Positions 8,990 to 18,197 of a DNA stretch of 64,000 nt are shown piece by piece. Within the stretch, counting starts at the first letter, position 1; each line of letters opens with the position of its first letter. The DNA is from Flavobacterium oncorhynchi (GTDB taxonomy: Bacteria; Bacteroidota; Bacteroidia; Flavobacteriales; Flavobacteriaceae), in contig NZ_MUHA01000025.1 of NCBI RefSeq assembly GCF_002217355.1, forward strand, positions 66,342 through 130,341. Reading direction: 5' to 3'. The notes beneath the pieces were generated by a model, which was given only the letters and a program-made list of their open reading frames with translations, made no database searches and was not told the origin of the DNA. Made by a program: the position numbers and the translations under genes.

Positions 8990-9925
8990 TTATTTTCTTG
9001 ACAGAAAAACTTCAGCCATCATACATCTCGCACTTCCACCGCCGCAGGCTTCAATAGTATCTAAACTAGAACTTAAAATCTCGGCATGCTTCTCTAATTG
9101 CTCAATTTGTCTAGGAGTTAAACTCTGATGTGCCGAAGCACTCATTACGATATATTTCTTATCGTTTGTACCTCTAACTTCCAACATATTGCCTGCAAAA
9201 TTATTCACTTGAGCTTCTGTAATTAAAACGATTTCCTTTTTATCAGCTTTTAGATTTTCAAGAACCATTTTACGCTCTTTTTTATCATCAATTGAATCTG
9301 CGCAAATTACAGCAAAGGTTTCTCCCAAACACATCATCACATTGGTGTGATAAATCAACTTGCGTTCACCATCAACAGTTTGAAAAGCTTCAAAAATTAC
9401 TGGAGCATAATCAAAATCTTCACAAAATTCTATAAACAATTCTTCATCAGCACGAGGAGATAAAGCACAATATGCTTTAGCATTGGCACGATCTAAAAGT
9501 AAACTTCCAGTTCCCTCTAAAAAATAACCATCATCTTCTGCAGAAGTATAATCCATTATATTAGAAATTTCAAACCCCTTTTCTTCAAGGATATCTAAAA
9601 TATCTTCGCGACGTTCCTGACGGCGATTTTCAGCAAACATAGGATAAAGTGCGACATCGCCATTTTCATGAAACGAAACCCAGTTGTTTGGAAAAATACT
9701 ATCTGGAGTATCAGTTTCTAAAGTATCCTCTATAACCGTAACATCGACTCCTACTGCTCTTAGTTTATCTACAAAAATATCAAACTCTTGTTGTGCTTTT
9801 GCGTTTACTGTACTTGGCAAAAGTCCATCTAATATTTTTTGATAATAATTATTTACAGCGGTCTGCTCATTCATTCTGAACGCAACCGGCCGAATCATCA
9901 CAATTGCATTTGTTGTTTGTTTCAT
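8990..9925 (-). CDS. ctlX: Citrulline/arginine-type guanidino hydrolase, CtlX family
   Basis: The 311-residue protein belongs to the pentein (guanidino-group-modifying) superfamily. It starts with IVMIRPVAFRMNEQT, typical of CtlX (named for citrulline utilisation), and ends in GGGSARCMM with the likely nucleophile Cys301. An FPNNWVSFH segment carries conserved polar residues of the fold, and HTNVMMC supplies the catalytic histidine. It lies 69 bases downstream of a second pentein gene in the same direction, suggesting a two-step arginine/citrulline pathway. The exact substrate is not visible from sequence. Confidence 0.85.
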   Translation of the reverse strand: MKQTTNAIVMIRPVAFRMNEQTAVNNYYQKILDGLLPSTVNAKAQQEFDIFVDKLRAVGVDVTVIEDTLETDTPDSIFPNNWVSFHENGDVALYPMFAENRRQERREDILDILEEKGFEISNIMDYTSAEDDGYFLEGTGSLLLDRANAKAYCALSPRADEELFIEFCEDFDYAPVIFEAFQTVDGERKLIYHTNVMMCLGETFAVICADSIDDKKERKMVLENLKADKKEIVLITEAQVNNFAGNMLEVRGTNDKKYIVMSASAHQSLTPRQIEQLEKHAEILSSSLDTIEACGGGSARCMMAEVFLSRK

Positions 9926-9938
9926 TTTTTATATTTTG

Positions 9939-9981
9939 TTTCAGGTTTTATGTCAGGTTAAGAAAAACTTGAAACCTGAAA
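9939..9981. repeat. Short inverted repeat between the two pentein genes
   Basis: Arms TTTCAGGTTT (9939-9948) and AAACCTGAAA (9972-9981) flank a 23-base spacer. The right-hand sequence (ACTTGAAACCTGAAA) is closely echoed upstream of purE at 63460-63472, so this looks like a dispersed repeat and not a gene-specific site. There is no T-run for a terminator. Confidence 0.5.
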
Positions 9982-9994
9982 TTTAAAACGATAT

Positions 9995-10909
9995 TTAATC
10001 TCTAATTAATGGCAAAGTTGAACATCTTAACAATCCTTCTTGTTTTGCAATTTCAGCATAAGGTATTTCTTCAACAATAAATCCGTTTGCTCGAAGCCAA
10101 TTGTTTAGTCGTGTGAAGTTTTTCTCGGAAACCACTACATTTTCATCAATTGAAAATACATTCGAAAACATATTATACATTTCATTTCTTTCGATATGAA
10201 ATAAATTTTCTTTCCCAAAAAGGTTCACCAAATAAGTATAATCAGCTTCCTCACGAAAACCTCTTTTGTAGATAATTCCTTTATCTTTTCCAACAGGTTG
10301 AAAACAACAATCTAAATGTAGTGCATTGTCACGCGCTTCTAATTTTGATTTGACTAAATCAAATTCCTTAACAATTTTATTGGGAAACAACTCTTTAATA
10401 AAATTAACACCTTGCATATTGGTTCTTGCAGTAATGTAATCCTTATAATCACTTCCTTTATAAGTTCCAATAAAAATATGATCATTCCATAACATAACGT
10501 CACCACCTTCGATATGAACTTCTTCAGGCGGACGAACTACTTTTAATGGATCGATTTGATCAATTATGTATTGAATCGCATCTAATTCGCGCTCTCTATC
10601 AGGTAAAATATTTGATTTAACAAAAGTATCATCAATTACAAAACCAATATCTCTTGCAAAAATCTGATTGTAATTTTCAATCATTTCTGGGCGATAAACT
10701 TTTACATCATACTTTTGAAAAACAGCATTAAAAGCATCCATTTCAGCAACCATATCTTTTTCAACCGGATATGTCCCTGCTTTAATATGTTCCAATGATT
10801 TAGGATCATAGGCTTCATCTAAAGTTGGAGTTGGCCCATTATGAACCGCAGAACCCAAAACTACAGCCCGCAGTCTTGAAGTTTCGTTCTTTATATTTAA
10901 TTGCAACAT
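9995..10909 (-). CDS. Amidinotransferase / dimethylarginine dimethylaminohydrolase family enzyme
   Basis: This 304-residue pentein-fold enzyme has the EGGDVMLW motif, a catalytic-histidine segment (ALHLDCCFQPVG) and a C-terminal nucleophile region (LLRCSTLPLIRD, Cys296). These mark the glycine/inosamine amidinotransferase and arginine-hydrolase branch. Its neighbour ctlX belongs to the same superfamily, so the two probably handle arginine or a guanidino compound one after the other. A -7 box (TATCTTTG, 10929-10936) sits in the tail of the gltA terminator. Whether it transfers or hydrolyses the amidino group cannot be decided here. Confidence 0.82.
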   Translation of the reverse strand: MLQLNIKNETSRLRAVVLGSAVHNGPTPTLDEAYDPKSLEHIKAGTYPVEKDMVAEMDAFNAVFQKYDVKVYRPEMIENYNQIFARDIGFVIDDTFVKSNILPDRERELDAIQYIIDQIDPLKVVRPPEEVHIEGGDVMLWNDHIFIGTYKGSDYKDYITARTNMQGVNFIKELFPNKIVKEFDLVKSKLEARDNALHLDCCFQPVGKDKGIIYKRGFREEADYTYLVNLFGKENLFHIERNEMYNMFSNVFSIDENVVVSEKNFTRLNNWLRANGFIVEEIPYAEIAKQEGLLRCSTLPLIRD

Positions 10910-10928
10910 AATTCTATTATATTTTAAA

Positions 10929-10936
10929 CAAAGATA
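10929..10936 (-). promoter_or_regulatory. Putative -7 box of the amidinotransferase-family gene
   Basis: TATCTTTG on the minus strand lies 20 bases before the ATG and directly after the gltA terminator stem, whose arm would cover the -33 position. No TTTG is seen there. Confidence 0.35.
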
Positions 10937-10965
10937 AAAAAAGCTTTACAGTTAAGTAAAGCTTT
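10931..10965 (-). terminator. Rho-independent terminator of gltA
   Basis: A 10-bp stem (10940-10949 with 10956-10965) and a 6-base loop lie 9 bases past the gltA stop, followed on the minus strand by a T-rich run. Confidence 0.85.
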
Positions 10966-10973
10966 AGTTTTTT

Positions 10974-12251
10974 TTATTTATTAGACTTGAAGTCTCTTAA
11001 AGGGTGTCCAGTATAAATTTGTCTAGGCCTTCCAATTGGTTCTTTGTTTTCACGCATTTCTTTCCATTGTGCGATCCATCCTGGTAATCTTCCAATTGCA
11101 AACATTACTGTAAACATATCTGTAGGAATTCCTAATGCTCTGTAAATAATTCCAGAATAGAAATCTACGTTTGGATATAAGTTTCTTGATTTGAAGTATT
11201 CATCTTCAAGAGCTGCTGCCTCTAATTTTTTAGCAATTTCAAGAATTGGATCTTCAACACCTAAAGTTTCTAAAACTTCTTTAGCTGCTTTTTTAATGAT
11301 TCTTGCTCTTGGATCAAAGTTTTTATAAACTCTATGACCAAATCCCATTAAACGGAAAGGATCATTTTTGTCTTTTGCTTTTGCTAAGAATTTATCTGTG
11401 TCACCACCATCTTTATTAATTTCTTCTAACATTTCAAGCACTGCTTGGTTTGCACCACCATGAAGCGGCCCCCATAATGCAGAAACTCCTGCAGATATAG
11501 AAGCAAATAATCCAGCATGAGAAGAACCTACCATTCTTACAGTTGAAGTAGAACAGTTTTGCTCATGATCTGCGTGAAGAATAAACAATTTATCTAATGC
11601 ATCAACTACAACAGGATTTGCTGAATAAGGTCCTGTAGGTAATTTAAACATTAATTGCATAAAGTTTTCTACATAACCCTGTGTATTATCATAATAATTC
11701 AATGGGTACCCCATTGATTTTCTATAAGTCCAAGTAGCAATTACAAGGAATTTACCCATTGTTTTGCAAATCGCCTCGTACATTTCTTTCTCATTCTCAA
11801 CGTTTACTGCTTTTGGATTAAATGCTGTTAAAGCACTTGTCAAAGCAGATAAAACTCCCATTGGATGAGCTGTTTTTGGAAAACCATCAATGATATTTTT
11901 CATTTCTTCGTTTACCAAAGTATGTTTTTTGATACCATTTTCAAACTGTTCCAATTGTTGAGCAGTTGGTAATTCGCCAAAAATCAAAAGATAAGAAACC
12001 TCTAAAAAATTAGCTTTTTCAGCTAAGTCTTCGATTGAATATCCTCTGTAACGTAAAATCCCTAATTCTCCATCCAAGAAAGTGATTTCACTTGTACAAG
12101 ATCCTGAGTTTTTATAACCTGGGTCAATTGTAATAACACCAGTTAAATCACGTAATTTGTTAATATCGATAGCAGATTCATTTTCGCTTCCAGTAATTAC
12201 AGGAAGTTCAATTTTCTTACCATCTACTTCTAATGTAGCTATTTTTGACAT
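10974..12251 (-). CDS. gltA: Citrate synthase
   Basis: This enzyme condenses acetyl-CoA and oxaloacetate to citrate at the entry of the TCA cycle. The 425 residues match hexameric type II enzymes. Conserved blocks include HADHEQNCSTSTVR, GPLHGGANQAVLEML with the catalytic histidine, and GFGHRVYKNFDPRA. The gene has its own terminator and is separated from upstream eno by another, so it is probably monocistronic. A -7 box TAGATTTG lies at 12290-12297. Confidence 0.98.
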   Translation of the reverse strand: MSKIATLEVDGKKIELPVITGSENESAIDINKLRDLTGVITIDPGYKNSGSCTSEITFLDGELGILRYRGYSIEDLAEKANFLEVSYLLIFGELPTAQQLEQFENGIKKHTLVNEEMKNIIDGFPKTAHPMGVLSALTSALTAFNPKAVNVENEKEMYEAICKTMGKFLVIATWTYRKSMGYPLNYYDNTQGYVENFMQLMFKLPTGPYSANPVVVDALDKLFILHADHEQNCSTSTVRMVGSSHAGLFASISAGVSALWGPLHGGANQAVLEMLEEINKDGGDTDKFLAKAKDKNDPFRLMGFGHRVYKNFDPRARIIKKAAKEVLETLGVEDPILEIAKKLEAAALEDEYFKSRNLYPNVDFYSGIIYRALGIPTDMFTVMFAIGRLPGWIAQWKEMRENKEPIGRPRQIYTGHPLRDFKSNK

Positions 12252-12289
12252 AATATAATCGGAAATAATTCTTTAAAATAATAATTTAT

Positions 12290-12297
12290 CAAATCTA
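12290..12297 (-). promoter_or_regulatory. Putative -7 box of gltA
   Basis: TAGATTTG on the minus strand lies 39 bases before the gltA ATG. The -33 position reads TTTT, a weak match. Confidence 0.4.
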
Positions 12298-12351
12298 AGG
12301 AATTTAAGACTAATTAAAAAAAGAATCCTGCTATGAATTTGTTAAAACTCC

Positions 12352-12383
12352 AAAAAAAAACCATTCGAACAAACGAATGGTTT
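12352..12383 (-). terminator. Rho-independent terminator of eno
   Basis: A 10-bp perfect stem (12358-12367 with 12374-12383), a 6-base loop and a nine-base T-run on the minus strand lie 25 bases past the eno stop. Confidence 0.9.
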
Positions 12384-12407
12384 AATCTTAACATATAACT
12401 CTTACAA

Positions 12408-13700
12408 TTATTTTATCTTGAAAGCGTTTAAGCCAGGGAAATAAGCAGTACTTCCTAATTCCTCCTCAATTCTTAATAATTGGTTGTATTTTGCCATACG
12501 ATCTGAACGAGAAGCAGAACCAGTCTTAATTTGACCACAGTTTAATGCAACAGCTAAATCAGCAATTGTATTATCTTCAGTTTCTCCAGAACGGTGAGAC
12601 ATTACTGAAGTGTATCCAGCATTTTTAGCCATATTTACAGCAGCAATAGTTTCTGTCAAAGTTCCAATTTGGTTTACTTTAACTAAAATTGAATTTGCAA
12701 TTCCTTTTTCGATACCTGTAGACAAACGAGCAACGTTTGTAACAAATAAATCATCACCTACTAATTGTACTTTATCTCCAATTTTCTCAGTTAAATATTT
12801 CCATCCATTCCAGTCATCTTCATACATACCATCTTCAATAGAAATAATTGGATATTTAGCAGCAAGTTCAGCTAAATAATCAGCTTGCTCCTCAGAAGTT
12901 CTGATTTTTCCAGTTTCACCTTCAAATTTAGTATAATCGTATTTTCCGTTTACATAAAATTCAGAAGCAGCACAGTCAAGAGCGATCATAATTTCGTCTC
13001 CAAAAGTATAACCCGCTTTTTCAACTGCTAATTTAATAGTATCTAAAGCATCTTCAGTACCGCCAGCTAAGTTTGGAGCAAAACCTCCTTCATCACCAAC
13101 AGCTGTACTTAAACCTCTGTCGTGTAATACTTTTTTCAAGCTGTGGAAAATTTCAGTCCCCATTTGCATAGAATGTGTAAAAGAAGTTGCTTTTACAGGG
13201 AAAATCATAAACTCTTGAAATGCGATAGGCGCATCAGAGTGAGAACCACCGTTGATGATATTCATCATCGGAACAGGTAATGTATTAGCAGAAACCCCAC
13301 CTACATATCTGTACAATGGCAATCCAAGTTCATTAGCAGCAGCTTTTGCAGCAGCAAGAGAAACTCCTAAAATTGCATTAGCTCCTAATTTTGATTTATT
13401 TGGAGTTCCATCTAAATCAATCATCAATTGGTCAATTGTGTTTTGTTCAAAAACAGAAGTTCCAACTAATTCTTCAGCAATAACAGTATTTACATTATTC
13501 ACTGCATTCAAAACTCCTTTTCCAAGATAAGCTTTACCTCCATCACGTAATTCAACAGCTTCGTGCTCTCCAGTTGATGCTCCAGATGGAACAGCAGCTC
13601 TACCTAAAACTCCATTTTCAGTTACTACATCAACTTCAATAGTAGGATTTCCTCTAGAATCAAGAATTTGTCTTGCGTGAACTTTAATTATAATACTCAT
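12408..13700 (-). CDS. eno: Enolase
   Basis: Enolase converts 2-phosphoglycerate to phosphoenolpyruvate. The 430-residue protein has the conserved blocks AVPSGASTGEHEA, VGDEGGFAPN, SIEDGMYEDDW, LVGDDLFVTN, KVNQIGTLTET and SHRSGETEDNTIAD. The last two hold the catalytic lysine and active-site loop. It starts 103 bases downstream of carA in the same direction with no terminator seen between them, so partial co-transcription is possible. A strong terminator follows. Confidence 0.98.
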   Translation of the reverse strand: MSIIIKVHARQILDSRGNPTIEVDVVTENGVLGRAAVPSGASTGEHEAVELRDGGKAYLGKGVLNAVNNVNTVIAEELVGTSVFEQNTIDQLMIDLDGTPNKSKLGANAILGVSLAAAKAAANELGLPLYRYVGGVSANTLPVPMMNIINGGSHSDAPIAFQEFMIFPVKATSFTHSMQMGTEIFHSLKKVLHDRGLSTAVGDEGGFAPNLAGGTEDALDTIKLAVEKAGYTFGDEIMIALDCAASEFYVNGKYDYTKFEGETGKIRTSEEQADYLAELAAKYPIISIEDGMYEDDWNGWKYLTEKIGDKVQLVGDDLFVTNVARLSTGIEKGIANSILVKVNQIGTLTETIAAVNMAKNAGYTSVMSHRSGETEDNTIADLAVALNCGQIKTGSASRSDRMAKYNQLLRIEEELGSTAYFPGLNAFKIK

Positions 13701-13802
13701 TATTTTTATTTTTTTATTAATAAATTATATTTTTTTTTCGAAATTATAAAAATATTTAATACTTAAAACGTATTTAAAATAATAAACACCTTTATTTATT
13801 AA

Positions 13803-14921
13803 CTACATCGTTTTAGACGAAGCTGATTCTATATTCTCAACAAACTGATCGAACAAATAAGAAGAATCATGTGGTCCAGGACTAGCTTCTGGATGATATT
13901 GTACTGAAAAACAATTTTTATTTTTCATTCTCATTCCAGCAACAGTACCATCATTTAAATGTACATGTGTAATCTCCAATTCTGGGTGATTTTCTAATTG
14001 CTCTTTCTTAACTGCAAATCCATGATTCTGAGAAGTAATCTCTCCTTTACCGGTTAAAATATTTTTAACTGGGTGATTAATTCCTCGGTGCCCGTTAAAC
14101 ATCTTATAAGTTTCAATGCCATTAGCAAGACCAATTACTTGATGTCCTAAACAAATTCCAAATAAAGGTTTATCGTGTGCAAGAATTTGTTTTGCAACTT
14201 CGATTGCTCCAAAAAGCGGATCTGGATCTCCAGGTCCGTTTGACAAGAAATATCCATCAGGATTAAATGATGCTAAATCCTCATAAGTAGAATTATAAGG
14301 GAAAACTTTTATATAACAGTCTCTCTTAGCAAGATTTCTCAAAATATTCTTTTTAATACCAAGATCTAAAGCCGAAACTTTATACTTAGCATTCTCCTCT
14401 CCAAAATAATAAGGCTCAGTTGTTGACACTTTAGAAGCCAACTCCAATCCTTCCATATTTGGAACATTAGCTAATTCTTTCTTCAAGTCTTCTACAGAAG
14501 TCCCATCAGTGCAAATAACAGCATTCATAGCACCATTATCACGAATATAACTAACAAGAGCTCTAGTATCTACATCAGAAATACATATCAGATTTTGTTT
14601 CGCGAAATAATCTTCTAAACTCTCAGAAGCTCTTTCTCGTGAAAAGTTAAAGCTAAAGTTTTTACAAACTAAACCAGCTATTTTAATACTTTCAGACTCT
14701 ATCTCTAAATCATTTACACCATAATTACCAATATGTGCATTAGTAGCCACCATAATCTGACCAAAATAGGAAGGATCTGTAAAGATTTCTTGATATCCAG
14801 TCATTCCAGTATTAAAACATACTTCACCGAAAGTTTTACCGCTTATACCGATAGATTTTCCATGAAAAATAGTTCCGTCACTAAGTAATAAAATGGCGCT
14901 TTGTCGTGTTGTGTATTTCAT
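13803..14921 (-). CDS. carA: Carbamoyl-phosphate synthase small (glutaminase) subunit
   Basis: CarA releases ammonia from glutamine for CarB, feeding arginine and pyrimidine synthesis. At 372 residues it has the N-terminal CPSase domain (LLLSDGTIFHGKSIG; TGMTGYQEIFTDPSYFGQ) and a class I glutamine amidotransferase domain with nucleophile elbow FGICLGHQVIGLANG and the His/Glu pair in YHPEASPGP. carB is not in this window. It follows rplQ after a strong terminator and has its own promoter at 14991-15022. Confidence 0.97.
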   Translation of the reverse strand: MKYTTRQSAILLLSDGTIFHGKSIGISGKTFGEVCFNTGMTGYQEIFTDPSYFGQIMVATNAHIGNYGVNDLEIESESIKIAGLVCKNFSFNFSRERASESLEDYFAKQNLICISDVDTRALVSYIRDNGAMNAVICTDGTSVEDLKKELANVPNMEGLELASKVSTTEPYYFGEENAKYKVSALDLGIKKNILRNLAKRDCYIKVFPYNSTYEDLASFNPDGYFLSNGPGDPDPLFGAIEVAKQILAHDKPLFGICLGHQVIGLANGIETYKMFNGHRGINHPVKNILTGKGEITSQNHGFAVKKEQLENHPELEITHVHLNDGTVAGMRMKNKNCFSVQYHPEASPGPHDSSYLFDQFVENIESASSKTM

Positions 14922-14990
14922 TCTTTAATTTGTATTGTTTTTAATCGTATTATGAAACCTTTAAAGTTTCACCTGTAATTAGATATTTTG

Positions 14991-15022
14991 CAAATTTACT
15001 TCTTTAAAAGAGTGCTGCCAAG
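14991..15022 (-). promoter_or_regulatory. Putative promoter of carA
   Basis: TAAATTTG (14991-14998) is preceded after 20 bases by CTTG (15019-15022) on the minus strand. This is a good match to the Bacteroidota consensus and gives a leader of about 65 bases. Confidence 0.55.
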
Positions 15023-15100
15023 ATTTTTTAAAAATTTCATTAATAAAAATAAAACCAAGACATTTAAAAAAGTTAAATTTTAATTTCCTCTAAAAAAATC

Positions 15101-15136
15101 AAAAAAAAAGGATAAACTAAAAATTAGTTTATCCTT
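15101..15136 (-). terminator. Terminator of the ribosomal alpha operon
   Basis: A 13-bp perfect stem (15108-15120 with 15124-15136) with a 3-base loop is followed on the minus strand by a long T-run. It lies just past the rplQ stop and ends the great ribosomal gene block. Confidence 0.92.
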
Positions 15137-15164
15137 GATTTCTATAGAATCATTACTTTCATAA

Positions 15165-15656
15165 TTATTCAGAAGCTTCAGTAGTCGTTTCTGATTCAGC
15201 AGCAGGAGCTTCTGGAGTAGTCTCCTCAGCTTTTTTAGCTTTACCACCACGACGGCTTTTTGCTTTTTTAACTTCTTTTTTACCACCATTGTAAAGTTCA
15301 TTGAAATCTACAAGTTCGATCATTGCCATATCAGCATTATCTCCCAAACGATTCCCAACTTTAATGATACGAGTGTATCCACCTGGACGGTCACCAACTT
15401 TAGCAGCTACGTCTCTGAACAAATCAGTTACAGCATATTTACTACGTAAGTAAGCAAAAACAATACGACGATTGTGAGTCGTATCTTCTTTTGATTTAGT
15501 GATTAAAGGCTCAACAAATTGTTTAAGCGCTTTAGCCTTAGCAACAGTAGTGTTAATACGTTTGTGCTCAATAAGAGAACAAGCCATATTAGCCAACATA
15601 GCTTTTCTATGTCCAGTCTGTCTGCTTAAGTGGTTGAATTTTTTTCCGTGTCTCAT
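15165..15656 (-). CDS. rplQ: 50S ribosomal protein L17
   Basis: The first 115 residues are a standard L17 core (MRHGKKFNHLSRQTGHRKAM). The remaining 45 or so form a low-complexity tail, first Lys/Arg-rich, then Glu/Thr/Ala-rich, making it 163 residues against about 127 in E. coli. Such tails are common in Bacteroidota. It is the last gene of the alpha operon, after rpoA. Confidence 0.98.
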   Translation of the reverse strand: MRHGKKFNHLSRQTGHRKAMLANMACSLIEHKRINTTVAKAKALKQFVEPLITKSKEDTTHNRRIVFAYLRSKYAVTDLFRDVAAKVGDRPGGYTRIIKVGNRLGDNADMAMIELVDFNELYNGGKKEVKKAKSRRGGKAKKAEETTPEAPAAESETTTEASE

Positions 15657-15718
15657 GACGTGTTTTTTTTATCTTCATCTTGCTACAATCCACTATGGAG
15701 AGCAAAATATGAAGTAAA

Positions 15719-16711
15719 TTATTCTTTATCTAATTTGTATTTAGCTAAGTCCATTCCGAAAGTTAAATTTTTAACTGCAACAAGTTCGTCAAGTTCAGTT
15801 AAAGATTTTTTACCAAAATTACGGAATTTCATTAGGTCATTTTTATTGAACGATACTAAATCACCAAGTGTATCAACTTCAGCCGCTTTCAAGCAATTTA
15901 ATGCTCTCACAGATAAATCCATATCAACAAGCTTAGTTTTAAGCAATTGTCTCATATGCAATGACTCTTCATCATACGATTCTGTTTGTGCAATTTCGTC
16001 AGCCTCAAGTGTAATTCTTTCGTCAGAAAACAACATGAAATGGTGAATTAAAACTTTTGCAGCTTCAGTAAGAGCATCTTTAGGATTAATAGATCCATCA
16101 GTTTTAATTTCAAAAACCAATTTTTCGTAATCTGTTTTTTGCTCTACACGGAAGTTTTCAATTGCATACTTTACATTTTTTACCGGAGTAAAAATAGAGT
16201 CAGTAAAAATTGTTCCAATTGCAGCATTCTGTTTTTTGTTCTCCTCAGCAGGAACGTATCCTCTACCTTTTTCGATTGTTAAATCGAAGTTCAATTTGAT
16301 TTTAGAATCTAAATTACAGATAACAAGGTCTGGATTCAAAACTTGGAAACCTGAAATAAATTTTTGAAAATCACCTGCTGTCAATTGATCTTTACCAGAA
16401 ACAGAAATAGTAACTGATTCATTATCGATATCTTCGATCTGACGTTTGAAACGTACTTGTTTTAGATTAAGGATAATTTCGGTAACATCTTCAACAACAC
16501 CTGAAATAGTAGAAAACTCATGATCTACACCTTCGATACGAACAGATGTAATTGCATAACCTTCTAATGCTGAAAGCAAAACTCTTCTAAGTGCATTACC
16601 AACTGTCAATCCATAACCAGGTTCCAAAGGTCTAAATTCGAATTTACCTTCAAAATCGGTTGAATCGATCATGATAACTTTATCGGGCTTTTGAAAATTA
16701 AATATTGCCAT
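15719..16711 (-). CDS. rpoA: DNA-directed RNA polymerase alpha subunit
   Basis: The 330-residue protein has the alpha N-terminal dimerisation domain (FEFRPLEPGYGLTVGNALRR) and a C-terminal domain (LNCLKAAEVDTLGDLVSFNK; FGKKSLTELDEL). The C-terminal domain contacts regulators and AT-rich DNA. It lies between rpsD and rplQ, the usual order of the alpha operon. Confidence 0.99.
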   Translation of the reverse strand: MAIFNFQKPDKVIMIDSTDFEGKFEFRPLEPGYGLTVGNALRRVLLSALEGYAITSVRIEGVDHEFSTISGVVEDVTEIILNLKQVRFKRQIEDIDNESVTISVSGKDQLTAGDFQKFISGFQVLNPDLVICNLDSKIKLNFDLTIEKGRGYVPAEENKKQNAAIGTIFTDSIFTPVKNVKYAIENFRVEQKTDYEKLVFEIKTDGSINPKDALTEAAKVLIHHFMLFSDERITLEADEIAQTESYDEESLHMRQLLKTKLVDMDLSVRALNCLKAAEVDTLGDLVSFNKNDLMKFRNFGKKSLTELDELVAVKNLTFGMDLAKYKLDKE

Positions 16712-16732
16712 AAATTTCGACTAAGTCAATTA

Positions 16733-17338
16733 TTATTTGTTGTACAACTCTACGATTAATTGTTCTTTAATGTTTTCTGGAATTTGAAGTCTTGCAGGTA
16801 CAGAAACAAAAGTTCCTTCTTTAAGATCATTGTTCCAAGTAATCCATTCATAAACATGACTTGAATTTGATAAAGAACGTTCGATAGCTTCTAAAGATTT
16901 AGATTTTTCACGAACTGCAACTTTATCACCAGGCTTAAGGTGGTAAGAAGGAATATTAACAACCTCACCATTAACAGTAATGTGTCTGTGAGATACGATT
17001 TGACGAGCACCTCTTCTAGATGGAGCAATTCCCATTCTAAAAACAACATTATCTAATCTTGCTTCACATAATTGTAATAAAACTTCACCAGTTACTCCTT
17101 TAGTTGCTGATGCTTTTTCGAATAAATTTCTGAATTGTTTTTCTAAAATTCCGTAAGAATATTTAGCTTTTTGCTTTTCCATTAACTGAACAGCGTACTC
17201 AGATTTTTTTCCTCTTTTTTTTGCCATCCCGTGTTGTCCAGGTGGGTAATTTCTTTTTTCGAAAGATTTATCATCTCCGAAGATTGCTTCGCCAAACTTA
17301 CGAGCGATTCTTGTGCTAGGACCAGTATATCTTGCCAT
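16733..17338 (-). CDS. rpsD: 30S ribosomal protein S4
   Basis: S4 nucleates 30S assembly and binds 16S rRNA. The 201-residue protein has the N-terminal RNA-binding part and an S4 domain (RLDNVVFRMGIAPSRRGARQ). The N-terminus lacks the cysteine knuckle of zinc-binding S4 forms, so it is the zinc-free type. There is a 90-base gap to rpsK upstream. Confidence 0.99.
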   Translation of the reverse strand: MARYTGPSTRIARKFGEAIFGDDKSFEKRNYPPGQHGMAKKRGKKSEYAVQLMEKQKAKYSYGILEKQFRNLFEKASATKGVTGEVLLQLCEARLDNVVFRMGIAPSRRGARQIVSHRHITVNGEVVNIPSYHLKPGDKVAVREKSKSLEAIERSLSNSSHVYEWITWNNDLKEGTFVSVPARLQIPENIKEQLIVELYNK

Positions 17339-17428
17339 TTTAAATTGTTTAAGATTGAGATTATGAATTCAGGTCTTATCCTTCGATAATCTATATTCAA
17401 TCTAGGTTATACTATAATTTTTTGAGTA

Positions 17429-17812
17429 TTAAACTCTACGTCTTTTAGGAGGACGACATCCGTTGTGAGGCATTGGAGTAACATCGATAATCTCAGTAAC
17501 TTCAATTCCACCGTTATGAATAGAACGGATAGCAGACTCACGTCCGTTTCCTGGTCCTTTTACATAAACTTTTACTTTTTTAAGTCCAGCTTCAAGAGCT
17601 ACTTTACTACAATCTTCTGCTGCCATTTGAGCTGCGTACGGAGTATTCTTTTTAGAACCTCTGAAACCCATTTTTCCAGCTGAAGACCAAGCAATAACTT
17701 CACCTTTCTTATTTGTCAAAGAAATAATAATATTGTTAAAAGTAGAAGAAACATGAGCTTCACCCGTTGATTCAACGATAACTTTACGTTTTTTTGCAGT
17801 TGCTTTAGCCAT
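17429..17812 (-). CDS. rpsK: 30S ribosomal protein S11
   Basis: The 127-residue protein matches S11 throughout, including the C-terminal block DVTPMPHNGCRPPKRRRV that lines the mRNA exit near the Shine-Dalgarno cleft. It starts 8 bases after rpsM. Confidence 0.99.
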   Translation of the reverse strand: MAKATAKKRKVIVESTGEAHVSSTFNNIIISLTNKKGEVIAWSSAGKMGFRGSKKNTPYAAQMAAEDCSKVALEAGLKKVKVYVKGPGNGRESAIRSIHNGGIEVTEIIDVTPMPHNGCRPPKRRRV

Positions 17813-17820
17813 ATTACTTA

Positions 17821-18195
17821 TTATTTAGTTGCTTTTTTCTTGTTAGCAACAGTTTTTCTTTTTCCTTTTCTAGTTCTAGAGTTGTTTTTAGTTCTTTGAC
17901 CTCTTAATGGAAGACCAGATCTATGACGAATACCTCTATAACAACCAATATCCATTAAACGTTTGATGTTCAAAGAAACTTCAGAACGTAATTCTCCTTC
18001 AATTTTGAATGCTCCAACAGCTTCACGAATTGCTCCGATCTCGTCATCATTCCAATCTTGAACTTTTTTATCTTGGCTAACTTGAGCTTTTTCTAAAATC
18101 TCAATAGCTCTACTTTTTCCTAATCCGAAAATATAGGTAAGTGCAATAACACCTCTTTTGTTTTTTGGGATATCTACCCCTGCTATTCTTGCCAT
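17821..18195 (-). CDS. rpsM: 30S ribosomal protein S13
   Basis: The 124-residue protein shows the S13 core (MARIAGVDIPKNKRGVIAL; GCYRGIRHRSGLPLRGQRT) and a basic C-terminal tail that reaches the P-site tRNA. It directly follows rpmJ with two bases between them. Confidence 0.99.
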   Translation of the reverse strand: MARIAGVDIPKNKRGVIALTYIFGLGKSRAIEILEKAQVSQDKKVQDWNDDEIGAIREAVGAFKIEGELRSEVSLNIKRLMDIGCYRGIRHRSGLPLRGQRTKNNSRTRKGKRKTVANKKKATK

Positions 18196-18197
18196 AA

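Noticed and set aside
15080..15301. 73-codon Lys/Leu-rich open frame on the minus strand
   Set aside because: It is a shifted frame of the rplQ low-complexity tail and runs through the operon terminator.
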